Source of the DNA: Sulfuricella sp.
GTDB taxonomy: Bacteria > Pseudomonadota > Gammaproteobacteria > Burkholderiales > Sulfuricellaceae
Reading direction: 5' to 3'
Length of the DNA stretch: 52,341 nt
NCBI GenBank assembly: GCA_018336195.1
Contig: JAGXQV010000085.1
Coordinates: forward strand, 1 to 52,341
Below, piece by piece: positions 8,186-18,845 of the stretch. Positions within the stretch are counted from its first letter, which is position 1. Each line of letters begins with the position of its first letter. The notes under the pieces are model-generated. The model did no database searches. It saw nothing but the letters and a program-made list of their open reading frames with translations, and was not told the origin of the DNA. The translations under genes were made by a program, and so were the position numbers.

Positions 8186-8638
8186 CTATAACATTCGCCC
8201 CAGCAATGCCACACAGGTATTGGTCAATCCCAGGATCAGGTTGATCCCTACCAGCCTTCTAATCTTTGCCATCGCCACCCCGGCTGCAGCCCAATTTCGT
8301 GCAGCGGTTTCGCGACCGAGTCCGGCGTAGGGGAAAAAATAGATATACGCAAAAATCCCCGACATGACCAACCCGATTGCCAACATCACGTGGATATGTA
8401 AAGCGGCCTTGAATCCGCCCAGCAGCACCATCAAAATCACGCCGCTCGACATAATCAGCATCACCGATATCCAAACCCACGGAAAAAACCGGCTGAAGAC
8501 GCCATGCAGCAAAGGCAAACGTTGCGGCGGATCAAGCAGTTCCGCAGCAGTAGGACGCAATGCCATGTGAGCGAAAAACATCCCCCCGACCCACACGACG
8601 ACACCCAACAGATGAAGGAGCAACAGCGCATTAGTCAA
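8186..8638 (-). CDS. CopD-like four-helix integral membrane protein
   Basis: The predicted 150-residue protein has about four transmembrane segments ('[23 protein letters not shown]', '[21 protein letters not shown]', '[21 protein letters not shown]', '[16 protein letters not shown]'). Histidines lie in helices one and three, as in the CopD/YcnJ family of copper- or heme-related membrane proteins. The chosen start is TTG at 8638: it overlaps the rnhB stop (TTGA) and has AGGGAG about eight bases upstream, whereas a longer frame would run 54 bases into rnhB. It is the last gene of the lpx-rnhB run. The function is only inferred from membrane topology and histidine pattern. Confidence 0.72.
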   Translation of the reverse strand: MTNALLLLHLLGVVVWVGGMFFAHMALRPTAAELLDPPQRLPLLHGVFSRFFPWVWISVMLIMSSGVILMVLLGGFKAALHIHVMLAIGLVMSGIFAYIYFFPYAGLGRETAARNWAAAGVAMAKIRRLVGINLILGLTNTCVALLGRML

Positions 8639-9210
8639 AAATCCATCTCCCTGGTACGCAGTGGCGCAAAGCTCAAGCGATGGGCCGGGCAAGGCCCGTG
8701 AATCCGCAGTGCTGCCAGATGGACAGCAGTGCCATAGCCTTTATGCCGATCGAAACCATATTGCGGATAATCGCGATGCAGTTTAAGCATCTCCTCGTCC
8801 CGCGCCGTTTTGGCGAGAATCGAGGCGGCGGCGATTTGCGCCACCTTGTCGTCGCCCTTGACGATGGCCTCGGTGGGCATCGCCAGCACCGGACAATGCA
8901 AGCCATCGATCAGCGCGCGATCCGGTTGCCGAGCCAAGGCCTCGACGGCACGGCGCATTGCCAACAAGCTCGCCTGGAGGATGTTGATACGGTCGATCTC
9001 CTCGACCTCGGCACGGGCAATCGCCCATGCCAGTGCTTCCTGGCGAATCACATCGGCCAGATAAGTGCGCTTCTTTTCACTGAGCTTCTTGGAATCGCGC
9101 AATCCCGCTATGGGACGCTGATCGTTCAAAATCACCGCTGCGGCATACACCGGGCCGGCCAGCGGACCGCGCCCCGCTTCGTCGACACCGCAAATCAACA
9201 AGCCGATCAT
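8635..9210 (-). CDS. rnhB: Ribonuclease HII
   Basis: RNase HII cuts the RNA strand of RNA-DNA hybrids and removes single ribonucleotides from DNA. The signature '[13 protein letters not shown]' lies within the first 20 residues and supplies the first Asp-Glu pair of the active site. Further conserved stretches are '[11 protein letters not shown]' and '[24 protein letters not shown]', which carry the other acidic residues. At 191 residues the length is standard. The ATG at 9210 overlaps the lpxB stop (TGATG). Its place after lpxB is the common proteobacterial order. Confidence 0.95.
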   Translation of the reverse strand: MIGLLICGVDEAGRGPLAGPVYAAAVILNDQRPIAGLRDSKKLSEKKRTYLADVIRQEALAWAIARAEVEEIDRINILQASLLAMRRAVEALARQPDRALIDGLHCPVLAMPTEAIVKGDDKVAQIAAASILAKTARDEEMLKLHRDYPQYGFDRHKGYGTAVHLAALRIHGPCPAHRLSFAPLRTREMDF

Positions 9211-10403
9211 CAACGACCCGCTTTCAGATAAGGCAACAGCGCTTCCACGGCTTTTTCAGCGGTATCCTGCTTCAGTTCGCGGCGTATCCGGGCAAATTCG
9301 TTAGCCAACCTCACCCCCACCACCGGGTCGCTGACTTCGTTGAGCAGCGCTTGCGCTAGGTTTTCCGGGGTAGCGTCATCCTGAAGAATTTCCGGCACGA
9401 CGAATTTCCCCGCTAGGATATTCGGCAAACCGACATAGGGTAGATAGCCCTTGCGCTTCATGATGCGGTAGGAGGCCGGCGGCATTTTATAGGTGATGAC
9501 CATCGGACGCCCCAGCAGCGCGGCCTCCAGTGTCGCGGTACCGGATGCCACCAGCACCACGTCTGCGGCGATCATGGCATCGTGGGCATGGCCGAACAGA
9601 ATGGTAAGCGGAAGATCCTGCGCACCCAGCCGATACAGGATTTCCTCAAAATAACTCCGGGTTTCCCGACTGACCAACGGCACCAGGAAATGGACATGGG
9701 GCTTGGCGGCGGCAATTTCCTGAGCGGTGCGGATATACAGTTCCGCCATGTATTGCAACTCGCTCTGGCGACTCCCCGGCAGCATGGCGAAAACCACAGC
9801 ATCCTGTGACAGATGCAGTTGCTCGCGCATGGCGAAACGATTGGGCGAGTCCGGCAAAAAGTCGGCTAGCGGATGCCCGACATAGGTACACGGCAACTTG
9901 ATGGCGTCGTACAAGGGCTTTTCGAACGGGAAAATCGCCATGACGTGAGAAGCGGACTTGGCAATCTTGTGGATGCGTTCCCCACGCCACGCCCAGATCG
10001 ACGGACTGACATAGTGAATCGTCGGCGTGCCGCGCTTTTTCAAGGCTTTTTCCAGCGCCAGGTTGAAGTCCGGCGCATCGACCCCGATGAATACGTCAGG
10101 GGGATTTTCCCGGAAGTAGCGGATCAGCTTGTTGCGTATCCCCAGTATTTCCCGAAAATGCCGCAAAACCTCGATATAGCCGCGCACCGCCAGCTTTTCC
10201 ATCGGGAACAAGGTTTGCATCCCTACCGCAACCATTTTCGAGCCGCCAATTCCAACAAATTGGGCATTTGGCAATTGCTTACGAAGCGCCTCAATCAGGT
10301 GCGCGCCGAGCATGTCGCCGGAAGCCTCGCCGGCCACCATGCCGATAACCGGCCCGGGACCAAGCAAGCTGGCGGACTGGTGAGAATGTTGTTCCTCTGC
10401 CAT
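9210..10403 (-). CDS. lpxB: Lipid-A-disaccharide synthase LpxB
   Basis: LpxB condenses UDP-2,3-diacylglucosamine with lipid X to make the lipid A disaccharide, at the inner face of the cytoplasmic membrane. The 397-residue GT19 enzyme shows '[18 protein letters not shown]' near the N-terminus, '[17 protein letters not shown]', '[14 protein letters not shown]' and, near the C-terminus, '[21 protein letters not shown]'. All are standard for the family. It starts with ATG 11 bases after lpxA and its stop overlaps rnhB. It is part of the tightly packed lipid A segment of the operon. Confidence 0.97.
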   Translation of the reverse strand: MAEEQHSHQSASLLGPGPVIGMVAGEASGDMLGAHLIEALRKQLPNAQFVGIGGSKMVAVGMQTLFPMEKLAVRGYIEVLRHFREILGIRNKLIRYFRENPPDVFIGVDAPDFNLALEKALKKRGTPTIHYVSPSIWAWRGERIHKIAKSASHVMAIFPFEKPLYDAIKLPCTYVGHPLADFLPDSPNRFAMREQLHLSQDAVVFAMLPGSRQSELQYMAELYIRTAQEIAAAKPHVHFLVPLVSRETRSYFEEILYRLGAQDLPLTILFGHAHDAMIAADVVLVASGTATLEAALLGRPMVITYKMPPASYRIMKRKGYLPYVGLPNILAGKFVVPEILQDDATPENLAQALLNEVSDPVVGVRLANEFARIRRELKQDTAEKAVEALLPYLKAGR

Positions 10404-10414
10404 CCTAGTCAGCC

Positions 10415-11185
10415 TTAACGGATAATGCCGCGCGTCGAGTGCGCCAGGAAATCGACCAGAGCCCCGACTTCCGCGCAGCTCGCAGTCTGCTCGACAAGCG
10501 CGGTTTGCGCTTCTTCGAGCGTCAGCCCGTTGCGGTACAGGGTTTTGTAGGCACGCTTGATTGCGGCAATGGTCGTGGCGGAAAAGCCACGCCGCTTCAA
10601 TCCTTCGGAATTGATACCGTGGGGCTTGGCAGTATTCCCGGCAGCGGTGACGTAAGGCGGGATATCCTTGAGCACTACGCTACCGACTGCGGTGATGGTG
10701 TGCGCCCCGACATGGCAAAACTGGTGCACCCCGGTAAACCCGCCGAGAATGGCAAAATCACCGACGTGAACGTGTCCGGCAAGCTGGGCATTGTTGGCGA
10801 AAATCGTGTGGTTGCCGACTTGGCAATCGTGGGCCAGATGAACGTAGGCCATGATCCAGTTGTCATCGCCCACCCGGGTCACGCCAACGTCCTGCGCGGT
10901 ACCGCAGTTAAAAGTGCAAAATTCACGGATAACGTTGCGGTCGCCGATTTCCAGGCGAGTTGGTTCGCCATTGTATTTTTTGTCCTGGGGGATTTCGCCC
11001 AGAGAGGAAAACTGGAATATCCGGTTATCCGTGCCAATGCGGGTATGTCCATTGATGACCACATGCGGCCCGATCCAGCACCCTGCCCCGATCTCGACAT
11101 TTTCCCCGATGAGGGAGTAAGCGCCGATGCTGACATCCTCGCCTATCCTGGCTCCCGGATGAATGATCGCGGAGGGATGTATCAT
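10415..11185 (-). CDS. lpxA: UDP-N-acetylglucosamine O-acyltransferase LpxA
   Basis: LpxA performs the first acylation of lipid A synthesis, moving a 3-hydroxyacyl chain from ACP to UDP-GlcNAc. The sequence is a left-handed beta-helix of hexapeptide repeats ('[26 protein letters not shown]' region), with catalytic-region '[22 protein letters not shown]' and '[21 protein letters not shown]'. A helical C-terminus follows. The start ATG at 11185 overlaps the fabZ stop (ATGA), giving 256 residues, close to the usual 262. A longer GTG-initiated frame would intrude into fabZ and is not used. Confidence 0.97.
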   Translation of the reverse strand: MIHPSAIIHPGARIGEDVSIGAYSLIGENVEIGAGCWIGPHVVINGHTRIGTDNRIFQFSSLGEIPQDKKYNGEPTRLEIGDRNVIREFCTFNCGTAQDVGVTRVGDDNWIMAYVHLAHDCQVGNHTIFANNAQLAGHVHVGDFAILGGFTGVHQFCHVGAHTITAVGSVVLKDIPPYVTAAGNTAKPHGINSEGLKRRGFSATTIAAIKRAYKTLYRNGLTLEEAQTALVEQTASCAEVGALVDFLAHSTRGIIR

Positions 11186-11628
11186 TCGATATCCCGCTTG
11201 GCGCACATCAATTCGGCTTCGGCAACGACTTGCCCGTCGACCTTGGCTTCGGCCTTGTATTTCCAGATGCCGCGCATCTGGCGCACGATTTTCACATGCA
11301 AATGCAGTTGATCGCCGGGCATCACCGGCTTTTTGAAGCGTGCTCCGTCGATCCCCACGAAATAAAAGACCGAATTGTCGTCGGGCATTTCCCCCATCGA
11401 CTTGAATGACAGAATCCCGGCAGCCTGGGCCAGCGCCTCCATGATCAACACGCCGGGCATGATCGGATGGTGCGGGAAATGGCCTTGGAAGAAGGGTTCG
11501 TTGATGGTGACGTTCTTGTAGGCGTGAATGTTGTCGCCTGCTTCATACGACACGACCCGGTCGACCAGCAGAAACGGGTAACGGTGGGGAAGATGTTGGA
11601 GAATTTGGTGGATATCCAGAGTAGTCAA
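11182..11628 (-). CDS. fabZ: 3-hydroxyacyl-ACP dehydratase FabZ
   Basis: FabZ removes water from 3-hydroxyacyl-ACP in fatty acid elongation, and competes with LpxA and LpxD for their substrate. The hot-dog fold motif '[22 protein letters not shown]' provides the catalytic His and Glu, and the N-terminus '[17 protein letters not shown]' is standard. Length is 148 residues. No ATG is available: translation must begin at TTG (11628), which overlaps the lpxD stop (TTGA) and has GGAAGG about nine bases upstream. Its location between lpxD and lpxA is the classic arrangement. Confidence 0.97.
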   Translation of the reverse strand: MTTLDIHQILQHLPHRYPFLLVDRVVSYEAGDNIHAYKNVTINEPFFQGHFPHHPIMPGVLIMEALAQAAGILSFKSMGEMPDDNSVFYFVGIDGARFKKPVMPGDQLHLHVKIVRQMRGIWKYKAEAKVDGQVVAEAELMCAKRDIE

Positions 11629-12677
11629 GATGATTTTCCTTCCAGTTGGGAAAGTTTTTGTTCCAATTGTTTTACCCGCTCCGCCAGATCGGTAAGGTGG
11701 TGAAGCTGGGCGGCATTCTTCAGCCAGTCACGATGAGGTTGGCTGGGTATAGAAGATGTGTAAGTACCGGGCTGGTTGATCGACTTGGTGACCAGGGTCC
11801 CCACGGAAATATTTACCCGGTCGGCAATTTCCAGATGCCCGATAATCATCGCGCTGCCGGCTACCGTGCAATGGCTCCCTATCCGAGTACTCCCCGCCAC
11901 CCCGACACATCCGGCCATCGCAGTGTGGGCGCCGATATGAACGTTGTGGGCGATCTGAATCTGGTTGTCGAGCTTGACGCCATCCTCGATCACTGTATCG
12001 TCAAGCGCGCCACGATCAATGGTGGTATTTGCACCGATTTCCACATCGTTGCCGATCCGCACCCGCCCGATCTGGGGAATTTTCAGCCAGCAGCCTTTCT
12101 CGTTCGCCAAACCGAAGCCGTCAGAACCGATAACGGCACCGGAGTGGACGATCGTCCGCTCACCGATCAGACAGCCGTGATACACCGTCACATTTGGATA
12201 AAACCGCGTCTGGGTGCCAACCTCGGTGTGCGCGCCGATAAAGCAGCCAGCGCCGATCTGCGCGTATTCGCCAATTACCGCCCCATCGCCGACCACCACG
12301 TTTGGCCCAATGCTGGCGCTCGCGGCGATTTCCGCATCCTTGCCGACGACCGCCGTCGCATGGATACCCGGAGGCGCAGTGTCGGGTGGATTCAACAGCG
12401 CCGCCACCCGGGCGTAGTAGGCGTAGGGATTGGTGCTGAGGATATGGGGAATCCGTGCCAGTTCCTTGTCCGCTTGCGCGACCACCACGGCACTGGCCCC
12501 GGTTGAGCTTAACTGGGAACGATATTTCGGATTGGCCAGAAAAGAAAAATGCCCTTCCCCAGCACTAGACAGGGTGGCAACCTGGCGGATAGCCACGCTA
12601 CCGTCGCCAACCAGTTCGCCGCCGAACCTTTCGACGATTTCCGCCAATGAAAACTGCGGCTGAGCATAGTCCCGCAT
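11625..12677 (-). CDS. lpxD: UDP-3-O-acylglucosamine N-acyltransferase LpxD
   Basis: LpxD performs the third step of lipid A synthesis, N-acylating UDP-3-O-acyl-glucosamine. The first 100 residues form the uridine-binding LpxD domain ('[18 protein letters not shown]', 'FLANPKY'). A long hexapeptide-repeat beta-helix follows, including '[14 protein letters not shown]' and '[26 protein letters not shown]', which holds the catalytic His. The C-terminus ends in a short coiled coil ('[16 protein letters not shown]'). At 350 residues the length is normal. ATG start, seven bases after the skp stop. Confidence 0.97.
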   Translation of the reverse strand: MRDYAQPQFSLAEIVERFGGELVGDGSVAIRQVATLSSAGEGHFSFLANPKYRSQLSSTGASAVVVAQADKELARIPHILSTNPYAYYARVAALLNPPDTAPPGIHATAVVGKDAEIAASASIGPNVVVGDGAVIGEYAQIGAGCFIGAHTEVGTQTRFYPNVTVYHGCLIGERTIVHSGAVIGSDGFGLANEKGCWLKIPQIGRVRIGNDVEIGANTTIDRGALDDTVIEDGVKLDNQIQIAHNVHIGAHTAMAGCVGVAGSTRIGSHCTVAGSAMIIGHLEIADRVNISVGTLVTKSINQPGTYTSSIPSQPHRDWLKNAAQLHHLTDLAERVKQLEQKLSQLEGKSS

Positions 12678-12684
12678 AACGCGA

Positions 12685-13212
12685 TTATTTATCCGTCAGG
12701 GCCTTCAACACCTTTTCGGTGATATCGATTTTGCTGCTGAAATAGACTGCATCTTCCAGCACCAGATCGAATTTTTCGCGTTCGGCAATTTCTATGATGG
12801 TTTTTTTGGCACGGTCATGAACCAGCGCCAATTCCTCATTGCGGCGCAGGTTCAAATCTTCGCGGAATTCCCGCTGGGAACGCTGGAACTCCCGATTCAG
12901 GTTGGCCAGATCGCGTTCCTTGTTGCGCCGCTCGCTCTCGCTGATGGTGACGCCTTCCTTCTCCAGAAAAGTCTGTAATTCCTTGGCCTGACGTGCCATT
13001 TTTTGCAATTCCAGATCGCGCGCAGCGAATTCCTTTTCCAGTTTTTTCTGTGCCTTGACGGCGGGAGTTGCTTCGCGGAACACCCGGTCGGTATTCACAA
13101 AACCAATTTTCAACTCTGCCGCTTGTGCCCCGGCGGCAAACTGCATCGTCATGCCCATAACCAAAACTGCCAAAAATTTATTCAACTTCATCTCCCGAAT
13201 CATCGTTTTCAT
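12685..13212 (-). CDS. skp: Periplasmic chaperone Skp (OmpH family)
   Basis: Skp is a periplasmic trimer that holds unfolded outer-membrane proteins on their way to BamA. The N-terminus is a signal peptide ('FLAVLVMGMTMQFAAGAQAA', cleavage likely after AQA-A). The mature part begins 'ELKIGFVNTDRVFREATPAVKAQKKLEKEF', then a long charged coiled coil to about residue 130, and ends with 'KFDLVLEDAVYFSSKIDITEKVLKAL'. ATG at 13212 is taken; internal methionines at codons 4 and 8 are also possible starts, and the signal peptide would work from the last. It directly follows bamA, which is the usual order. Confidence 0.93.
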   Translation of the reverse strand: MKTMIREMKLNKFLAVLVMGMTMQFAAGAQAAELKIGFVNTDRVFREATPAVKAQKKLEKEFAARDLELQKMARQAKELQTFLEKEGVTISESERRNKERDLANLNREFQRSQREFREDLNLRRNEELALVHDRAKKTIIEIAEREKFDLVLEDAVYFSSKIDITEKVLKALTDK

Positions 13213-13218
13213 CAAAAA

Positions 13219-15495
13219 TTAAAATACCGTGCCCATCAGAAACTGGAAGGTCTCCGGCTTGTCGCCGTCCTTGGCGTTCAGCGGTTTGGCCAGGCTGAAC
13301 TTCATCGGCCCCATCGGCGAATACCAACTCACGGCAACCCCGGTGGAATAACGCAAATCGCCGACGCTGACTTTTTGACCCTGGTCATAAACCTGACCAG
13401 CATCAACGAACACACTCATCCGCAAGGCTCGATCATTTTTCATGCCGGGGAACGGAAACAGCACTTCTACGTTACCGACTACCCGCTTGGTGCCGCCATA
13501 GGCGTTGCCGTCCGGATCTTTCAAGCCCAAAGAACTGGTTTTATAGCCACGCACCGAAGTATTGCCGCCCGCGTAGAAATTCTTGAAGAACGGGAAATCC
13601 TTATCGCCATAACTCCCGGCAACCCCGGCTTCGCCGTTCAACATCAGGGTGAAGACACGGCTAATTGGGTACAACCATTGGTGCTGGTAAGAAAGCTTGT
13701 AGTATTTCAGATCCCCACCCGGCAGCCCGAATTCGCCAAACATTCTCTGGAGAGAACCTGCGGTCGGATAGGTAAGGCTATCCCGGGAGTCACGTGCAAC
13801 CCCGGCATCCAGGCGCAAGGTGCGGTTGAGTTCGCCGGATTTGGCGACATAATCCTTGTAGCGTTGCGGGCTGTCGTCAAACACACTGATCTTCAGGCTT
13901 TCTGCCGACAAGCCCACATTCAGGGTATTCAACTCGTTCAGCGGGATGCCGAAACGCACGCCGGCTCCCAGCGAGTCGGTGTTGTACTTGGCAATCGACA
14001 GGCTGGTCGCATCGACCTTGCGCTTGTATACGTCGAATCCTCTGCTGATCCCGTCAACGGTGTAATAGGGGTCGGTATAGGATACCGAATAAACGGTATT
14101 GATCTTGCCGGAATTGACTTGGGTGCTCAACATATTGCCGCTGCCGAATACGTTGGCTTGGCTGATGGCGCCACTCAGAATCAAACCTTCAGAACTGGAG
14201 AAGCCGATACCGGCCATGACACTGCCGGTGGGCTTTTCAGTAACGTTGACGTTCATGTCCACCTGGTCAGTAGTACCGGCAACCGCAGGGGTTTCGACGT
14301 TTACTTCGCTGAAATAGCTAAGCCGCTCCAAACGCACCCGCGAACGGGCAATTTTGTCGGACGCGTACCAGCCGCTTTCCATCTGACGCAATTCACGGCG
14401 GATTACTTCGTCACGAGTACGGGTATTGCCGGCAATGTTGATGCGCCGGATATACACGCGGCGGCCCGGGTCGACGAAAAAGGTAAAGGCCGCTTCACGT
14501 TTTTCCTTATTCAATTCGGGTACCGCATTGACATTGGCAAAGGCGTAGCCATCGTTGCCCAGGCGATCGCTGATGGCCTTGGTCGATTCGGTGAGGCGCT
14601 CGCGGGAGAACACATCGCCGGGGTTCAATTTGACCAGTTTGCGCAATTCCTCTTCGGGAACCAGCATTTCACCGCCCATGCGAATATCCGAAACCGTGTA
14701 TTTCTGCCCTTCGGTGACGTTGATGGTAATGTAGATATTCTGCTTGTCCGGGGTAATTGAAACCTGGGTGGAATCGACGTTGAACTCCAGGTAACCCTGG
14801 TTCAGATAGTAGGAACGCAGGGTTTCCAGGTCGGCGGAAAGCTTTTGCTTGGAATACTGGTCGTTTTTGGTGAACCAGCTCATCCAGTTGGGGGTACTCA
14901 ACACGAACAGGTCGAGCAGGTCTTTTTCCTTGAATGCTTCGCCGCCTACAATGTTGATTTCACGAATCTTGGCGACATCACCTTCATCGACGTTAAAGTT
15001 GATCGCCACCCGGTTACGTTCCAGTGGCGTCACGGTCGTGGTGACCGACATCGCGTAGCGGCCGCGGCTCAAATATTGGCGTTTGAGTTCCTGCTCGGCC
15101 TTGTCGAGCAGAGCCTTGTCGAAAATCCGCGATTCCGTCACGCCGATCTGCTTGAGACCATCCTTGAGCTGCTCTTTAGTGAATTCCTTGAGACCGACGA
15201 AATCGATCTGGGAAATCGCCGGACGCTCCTGCAACATCACGATCAGGACACCGTTATCCGTCTCCAGGCGGACGTCCTTGAAAAAACCCGTGGCAAACAA
15301 GGTCTTGATGGCTGCGGCAGCTTTGGCGTCGTCAAGGGTTTCCCCGACTTTCACCGGCAGGTAGCTGAAGACGGTGCCCGCCTCGGTACGCTGGATGCCC
15401 TCCACCCGGATATCCTTCACTACAAACGGTTCGACCGCGGCAGCGGAGGCGGCATATAGGCCCATCAGGAGCAGGGAAAGTAATTTTGGCTTCAT
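13219..15495 (-). CDS. bamA: Outer-membrane assembly factor BamA
   Basis: BamA is the core of the BAM complex, which inserts beta-barrel proteins into the outer membrane. The 758-residue precursor has a signal peptide (cleavage near 'ASAAA-VEPF'), five POTRA domains over roughly residues 22-420, and a 16-stranded barrel to the end. Visible hallmarks include 'FVVKDIRVEGIQRTEAGTVF' (POTRA1), 'RRINIAGNTRTRDEVIRRELRQ' (POTRA5), 'FYAGGNTSVRGYKTSSLG' (the VRGY/F loop-6 motif) and a terminal Phe. It lies between rseP and skp with one-base and six-base gaps. Confidence 0.97.
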   Translation of the reverse strand: MKPKLLSLLLMGLYAASAAAVEPFVVKDIRVEGIQRTEAGTVFSYLPVKVGETLDDAKAAAAIKTLFATGFFKDVRLETDNGVLIVMLQERPAISQIDFVGLKEFTKEQLKDGLKQIGVTESRIFDKALLDKAEQELKRQYLSRGRYAMSVTTTVTPLERNRVAINFNVDEGDVAKIREINIVGGEAFKEKDLLDLFVLSTPNWMSWFTKNDQYSKQKLSADLETLRSYYLNQGYLEFNVDSTQVSITPDKQNIYITINVTEGQKYTVSDIRMGGEMLVPEEELRKLVKLNPGDVFSRERLTESTKAISDRLGNDGYAFANVNAVPELNKEKREAAFTFFVDPGRRVYIRRINIAGNTRTRDEVIRRELRQMESGWYASDKIARSRVRLERLSYFSEVNVETPAVAGTTDQVDMNVNVTEKPTGSVMAGIGFSSSEGLILSGAISQANVFGSGNMLSTQVNSGKINTVYSVSYTDPYYTVDGISRGFDVYKRKVDATSLSIAKYNTDSLGAGVRFGIPLNELNTLNVGLSAESLKISVFDDSPQRYKDYVAKSGELNRTLRLDAGVARDSRDSLTYPTAGSLQRMFGEFGLPGGDLKYYKLSYQHQWLYPISRVFTLMLNGEAGVAGSYGDKDFPFFKNFYAGGNTSVRGYKTSSLGLKDPDGNAYGGTKRVVGNVEVLFPFPGMKNDRALRMSVFVDAGQVYDQGQKVSVGDLRYSTGVAVSWYSPMGPMKFSLAKPLNAKDGDKPETFQFLMGTVF

Positions 15496-15496
15496 A

Positions 15497-16864
15497 TTAT
15501 TGTCCGCTTATCAGACGGTTAATGTCGTTGTAAAACGCAAACAGCATCAGGGTGAGCAGGATGGCGATGCCGATTTGTTGGCCGATTTCCATGGTCTTTT
15601 CGGAAACCGGGCTACCTTTGAAAAACTCGACCATATAATACAATAAATGCCCCCCATCCAATAAGGGCACCGGCAACAAATTGAGTACCCCCAGACTGAT
15701 GCTGATCAGCGCCAGGAAACTCAGGTACGCCACCACGCCCATCTGCGCGGACTGCCCCGCATAGTCGGCAATCGTGATGGGGCCGCTGATGTTCTTCCAG
15801 GAAACCTGGCCGGCAACCATGCGGAACAGCATTTTCAGGCTAAAAATCGAGGTTTCCCAAGTTTTCCCTAGCGCCTTGACGAAGGCCTTGTGGGGCGGGT
15901 AACGCACTTCGGCAATCAAACTCTTGATGAGTTCGCGATCCACTAGCGGCGCAGCCCCTACCCGGCCGATCCGTTTGCCGTTGTCCTCCACGACGTCGGG
16001 GGTCACTTCGATGTTCTGCTGGACTTCACCACGCTGTATCTTGAGCGTCAGCGGCTGATTGGGACTCTGGCGTACCCACTTCACCCAATCCTCCCAGCGG
16101 TGTAGCGTCTGCCGGTTGACACTCATAATTTCATCGCCGACTTGCAGCCCGGACTTGGCTGCCGCGCCGTCGGGCAACAGGCTGCCAATTTTCGGGGCGA
16201 TATCCGTCTGAAAATGAACCAGTCCGAGTTTTTCCAGGAAATCATTTTCGAGATCTTCAGAATCGATACTGCTGACATCGAGAGTATGTACTGCCGTGGA
16301 ATGCGCCAAGGTTTCCACTTCGATTTCCAGGGATTTATTTTCAATCACCTTCTGGAGCAATGTCCAGCGCGCATCCTGCCAGGTTGGCGTCGTCTCGCCG
16401 CCGATCCGGGTGATGACTTCGCCGCGCTGGAATCCGGCATGAGCAGCCGGCGTGGCAGCCGGCACTTCGCCGAGCATCGGCTTGATCCCCTGCACGCCGT
16501 GCATGAACAGGAACCAGTACAACACCACTGCCAGCGCCAGATTGGCCAGCGGTCCGGCTGCCACCACGGCAATACGGCGCTGCACGGGAAGGCGGTTGTA
16601 AGCGCGATGCAGTTCATGCGGAGCAACCGGACCTTCCTGCTCATCGAGCATTTTGACGTAACCGCCCAAGGGGAAGATGGAAATCACCCACTCCGTCTGA
16701 TCTGCTCCCCAGCGCCTAGTCAGGAGGGGCTTGCCGAACCCCACGGAAAAGCGCAGCACCTTTACGCCGCACCAACGCGCGACCTGATAGTGCCCGTATT
16801 CGTGCACGACGATCATGATCCCCAAGGTCACAGCGAATGCCGCCAGGGTAAACAGGAAACTCAC
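15497..16864 (-). CDS. rseP: Site-2 protease RseP
   Basis: RseP is an inner-membrane zinc metalloprotease. In other proteobacteria it cleaves anti-sigma factor RseA to release sigma-E and clears signal peptides. The first membrane segment carries the zinc motif HEYGH ('[19 protein letters not shown]'). A central PDZ region follows ('[22 protein letters not shown]'), and the C-terminal '[15 protein letters not shown]' supplies the third zinc ligand. The start is GTG at 16864: it overlaps the dxr stop and has GGAGG seven bases upstream. This gives 455 residues against about 450 in E. coli. A longer frame would run 81 bases into dxr. Confidence 0.96.
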   Translation of the reverse strand: MSFLFTLAAFAVTLGIMIVVHEYGHYQVARWCGVKVLRFSVGFGKPLLTRRWGADQTEWVISIFPLGGYVKMLDEQEGPVAPHELHRAYNRLPVQRRIAVVAAGPLANLALAVVLYWFLFMHGVQGIKPMLGEVPAATPAAHAGFQRGEVITRIGGETTPTWQDARWTLLQKVIENKSLEIEVETLAHSTAVHTLDVSSIDSEDLENDFLEKLGLVHFQTDIAPKIGSLLPDGAAAKSGLQVGDEIMSVNRQTLHRWEDWVKWVRQSPNQPLTLKIQRGEVQQNIEVTPDVVEDNGKRIGRVGAAPLVDRELIKSLIAEVRYPPHKAFVKALGKTWETSIFSLKMLFRMVAGQVSWKNISGPITIADYAGQSAQMGVVAYLSFLALISISLGVLNLLPVPLLDGGHLLYYMVEFFKGSPVSEKTMEIGQQIGIAILLTLMLFAFYNDINRLISGQ

Positions 16865-18048
16865 GCTGCCTCCAGTCGGCGTTGCGCCGCGCGGCGTGCC
16901 GCATCGTCGGCAGCCAGCACGTCTTCGACTGTCTCGGCGCGGCACACGGGAATTTCCCCAAGCACTTCCTCGATCAACTGGGGAATTTTCCGGTAGGGAA
17001 TTTTTTCTTCGAGAAACGCCGCCACCGCTACTTCATTGGCGGCGTTCAGCACGGCCGGCGCCGTGCCGCCGTGGCGCAGAGCCTGAAACGCCAGGGACAG
17101 ACAGGGGAAACGCCGAAAATCCGGCTTTTCGAAATCCAGTCGGCCGATCTTGAACAGGTCGAGCGGCGCCACACCCGCCGCGATGCGCTCGGGAAAGCCC
17201 AACGCATAGGCAATCGGGGTGCGCATGTCGGGGTTGCCGAGCTGCGCCAGTACCGAACCGTCGGCATATTCGACCATCGAGTGGACGACGCTTTGCGGAT
17301 GAATCACCACCTCGATCTGTTCAGCACTGGCGTTGAACAGCCAATGCGCTTCAATGACCTCCAACCCCTTGTTCATCATGGTTGAGGAATCCACCGAGAT
17401 CTTTTTTCCCATTACCCAGTTGGGATGGGCGCACGCCTGCTGGGGCGTGACGTTTTCCAGTTCGTGGAGCGGCGTATTGCGGAATGGCCCGCCGGACGCG
17501 GTGAGCAGGATGCGGGTTACGCCGTTTTGCGCGAGGTCCTCGGAAAAATTACGGGGCAACGACTGAAAAATCGCATTGTGTTCGCTGTCGATAGGCAACA
17601 ACTCCGCGCCGTGACTACGCACCGCATCCATGAACAAGGCCCCGGACATCACCAGGGTTTCCTTATTGGCCAGCAGCACCCGCTTGCCGGCGCGTGCCGC
17701 CGCCAGCGCCGGTTTGAGGCCCGCCGCGCCGACGATTGCCGCCATCACGGTATCGACCTGGGGAAGCACCGAAACTTCTTCCAATCCGGTCACGCCGCTC
17801 AATACCTGGGTACCCCGCCCGGCTTGGCGCAATTTGAGGCGCAATTCCTCGGCACAGGCCGGATCCAGCATCACTGCATATTCCGGCTCAAATTGTAGGC
17901 ATTGCTTAAACAATTTTTCCACTTGGCAGTGAGCGGTCAGCGCCACCACTTTGAAACGTTCGGGATGGCGCGCCACCACATCCAGCGTATTGACGCCGAT
18001 GGTCCCGGTTGCGCCCAAAACGGTGAGATGACGTTGTTGCAGACTCAT
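16861..18048 (-). CDS. dxr: 1-deoxy-D-xylulose 5-phosphate reductoisomerase
   Basis: Dxr (IspC) converts DXP to 2-C-methyl-D-erythritol 4-phosphate, using NADPH, in the non-mevalonate isoprenoid pathway that feeds UppS downstream. The N-terminal NADPH site is '[17 protein letters not shown]'. The catalytic centre appears as '[15 protein letters not shown]', '[16 protein letters not shown]' and '[22 protein letters not shown]'. ATG at 18048 overlaps the cdsA stop (ATGA) and gives 395 residues, the usual size. The gene order uppS-cdsA-dxr-rseP is conserved in proteobacteria. Confidence 0.97.
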   Translation of the reverse strand: MSLQQRHLTVLGATGTIGVNTLDVVARHPERFKVVALTAHCQVEKLFKQCLQFEPEYAVMLDPACAEELRLKLRQAGRGTQVLSGVTGLEEVSVLPQVDTVMAAIVGAAGLKPALAAARAGKRVLLANKETLVMSGALFMDAVRSHGAELLPIDSEHNAIFQSLPRNFSEDLAQNGVTRILLTASGGPFRNTPLHELENVTPQQACAHPNWVMGKKISVDSSTMMNKGLEVIEAHWLFNASAEQIEVVIHPQSVVHSMVEYADGSVLAQLGNPDMRTPIAYALGFPERIAAGVAPLDLFKIGRLDFEKPDFRRFPCLSLAFQALRHGGTAPAVLNAANEVAVAAFLEEKIPYRKIPQLIEEVLGEIPVCRAETVEDVLAADDAARRAAQRRLEAA

Positions 18049-18845
18049 TTGACCAACACTCCCCAATCGAGACAGCCCAACATGGTACAAAGCGCCGCCG
18101 CCGGCAGGGTCGGTGTCAAGCCATCGATGCGGTCGAGCACGCCGCCGTGACCGGGCAGAATGCTGCCGCTATCCTTGATGCCGGCCAGCCGTTTCATCCA
18201 CGATTCGAACAGGTCGCCGACGATGCTCAAGCCCGTCAGCGCGGCAAAAGCGGGCAACACCCACCATGAGGCTCCGGCCAGCCAGGCGACGCTCGCGCCG
18301 AACAGCGCCACGCCGAGCAGGGCGCCAGCCACGCCTTCCCAGCTTTTGCCGGGACTGATCGAGGGCGCCAATTTACGCTTGCCAAATTTCCGACCGGAGA
18401 AATACGCAGCGCTGTCGGCAATCCACACCACCGCCATTATCGCCAGCAGGAGCTTCGGGGTAACCCCGTGGAGATACACCAGTCCCAGCCAGGTAGGCAG
18501 CAGTACCAGCCAGCCCAGTACGGCAAAGGTAATCAGATTGGTCGGCTGCCAGCGAAAGGCCAGCCACAGGGTAGCCGGAACCAACCAGAACAGCAGGGCC
18601 AGAGCAAAGATATCGGCCCATACGCTCGCCCCCAATTCAAAAAGAATCAGCGCCAGGACGGCGGTCACCGCCACATACGTCCAGCGTGTACCGGCCGGAT
18701 AGCGGGCGATTCCACCCCATTCCCACGCGCCGACCAATGCCCCGGCAAGGGTCAGCACAGCCCAGGAAAGCGGGGGAAGGTAAAACAGTGCGCCGAGAAA
18801 CAGGGACAGTAAAACCAGGGCGGTAACGACGCGCTGCTTAAGCAT
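18045..18845 (-). CDS. cdsA: Phosphatidate cytidylyltransferase CdsA
   Basis: CdsA makes CDP-diacylglycerol from CTP and phosphatidic acid at the inner membrane, the precursor of all phospholipids. The 266-residue protein is almost entirely hydrophobic with about seven or eight membrane helices. The CDS signature is seen near the C-terminus as '[20 protein letters not shown]' followed by GVLDRIDGL, including the Lys-Asp and His-Gly-Gly core. ATG start overlaps the end of uppS by eight bases. Confidence 0.96.
   Translation of the reverse strand: MLKQRVVTALVLLSLFLGALFYLPPLSWAVLTLAGALVGAWEWGGIARYPAGTRWTYVAVTAVLALILFELGASVWADIFALALLFWLVPATLWLAFRWQPTNLITFAVLGWLVLLPTWLGLVYLHGVTPKLLLAIMAVVWIADSAAYFSGRKFGKRKLAPSISPGKSWEGVAGALLGVALFGASVAWLAGASWWVLPAFAALTGLSIVGDLFESWMKRLAGIKDSGSILPGHGGVLDRIDGLTPTLPAAALCTMLGCLDWGVLVK

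Noticed and set aside
13003..14760. 585-codon plus-strand frame
   Set aside because: Antisense to bamA and skp; long only because of codon bias on the coding strand.
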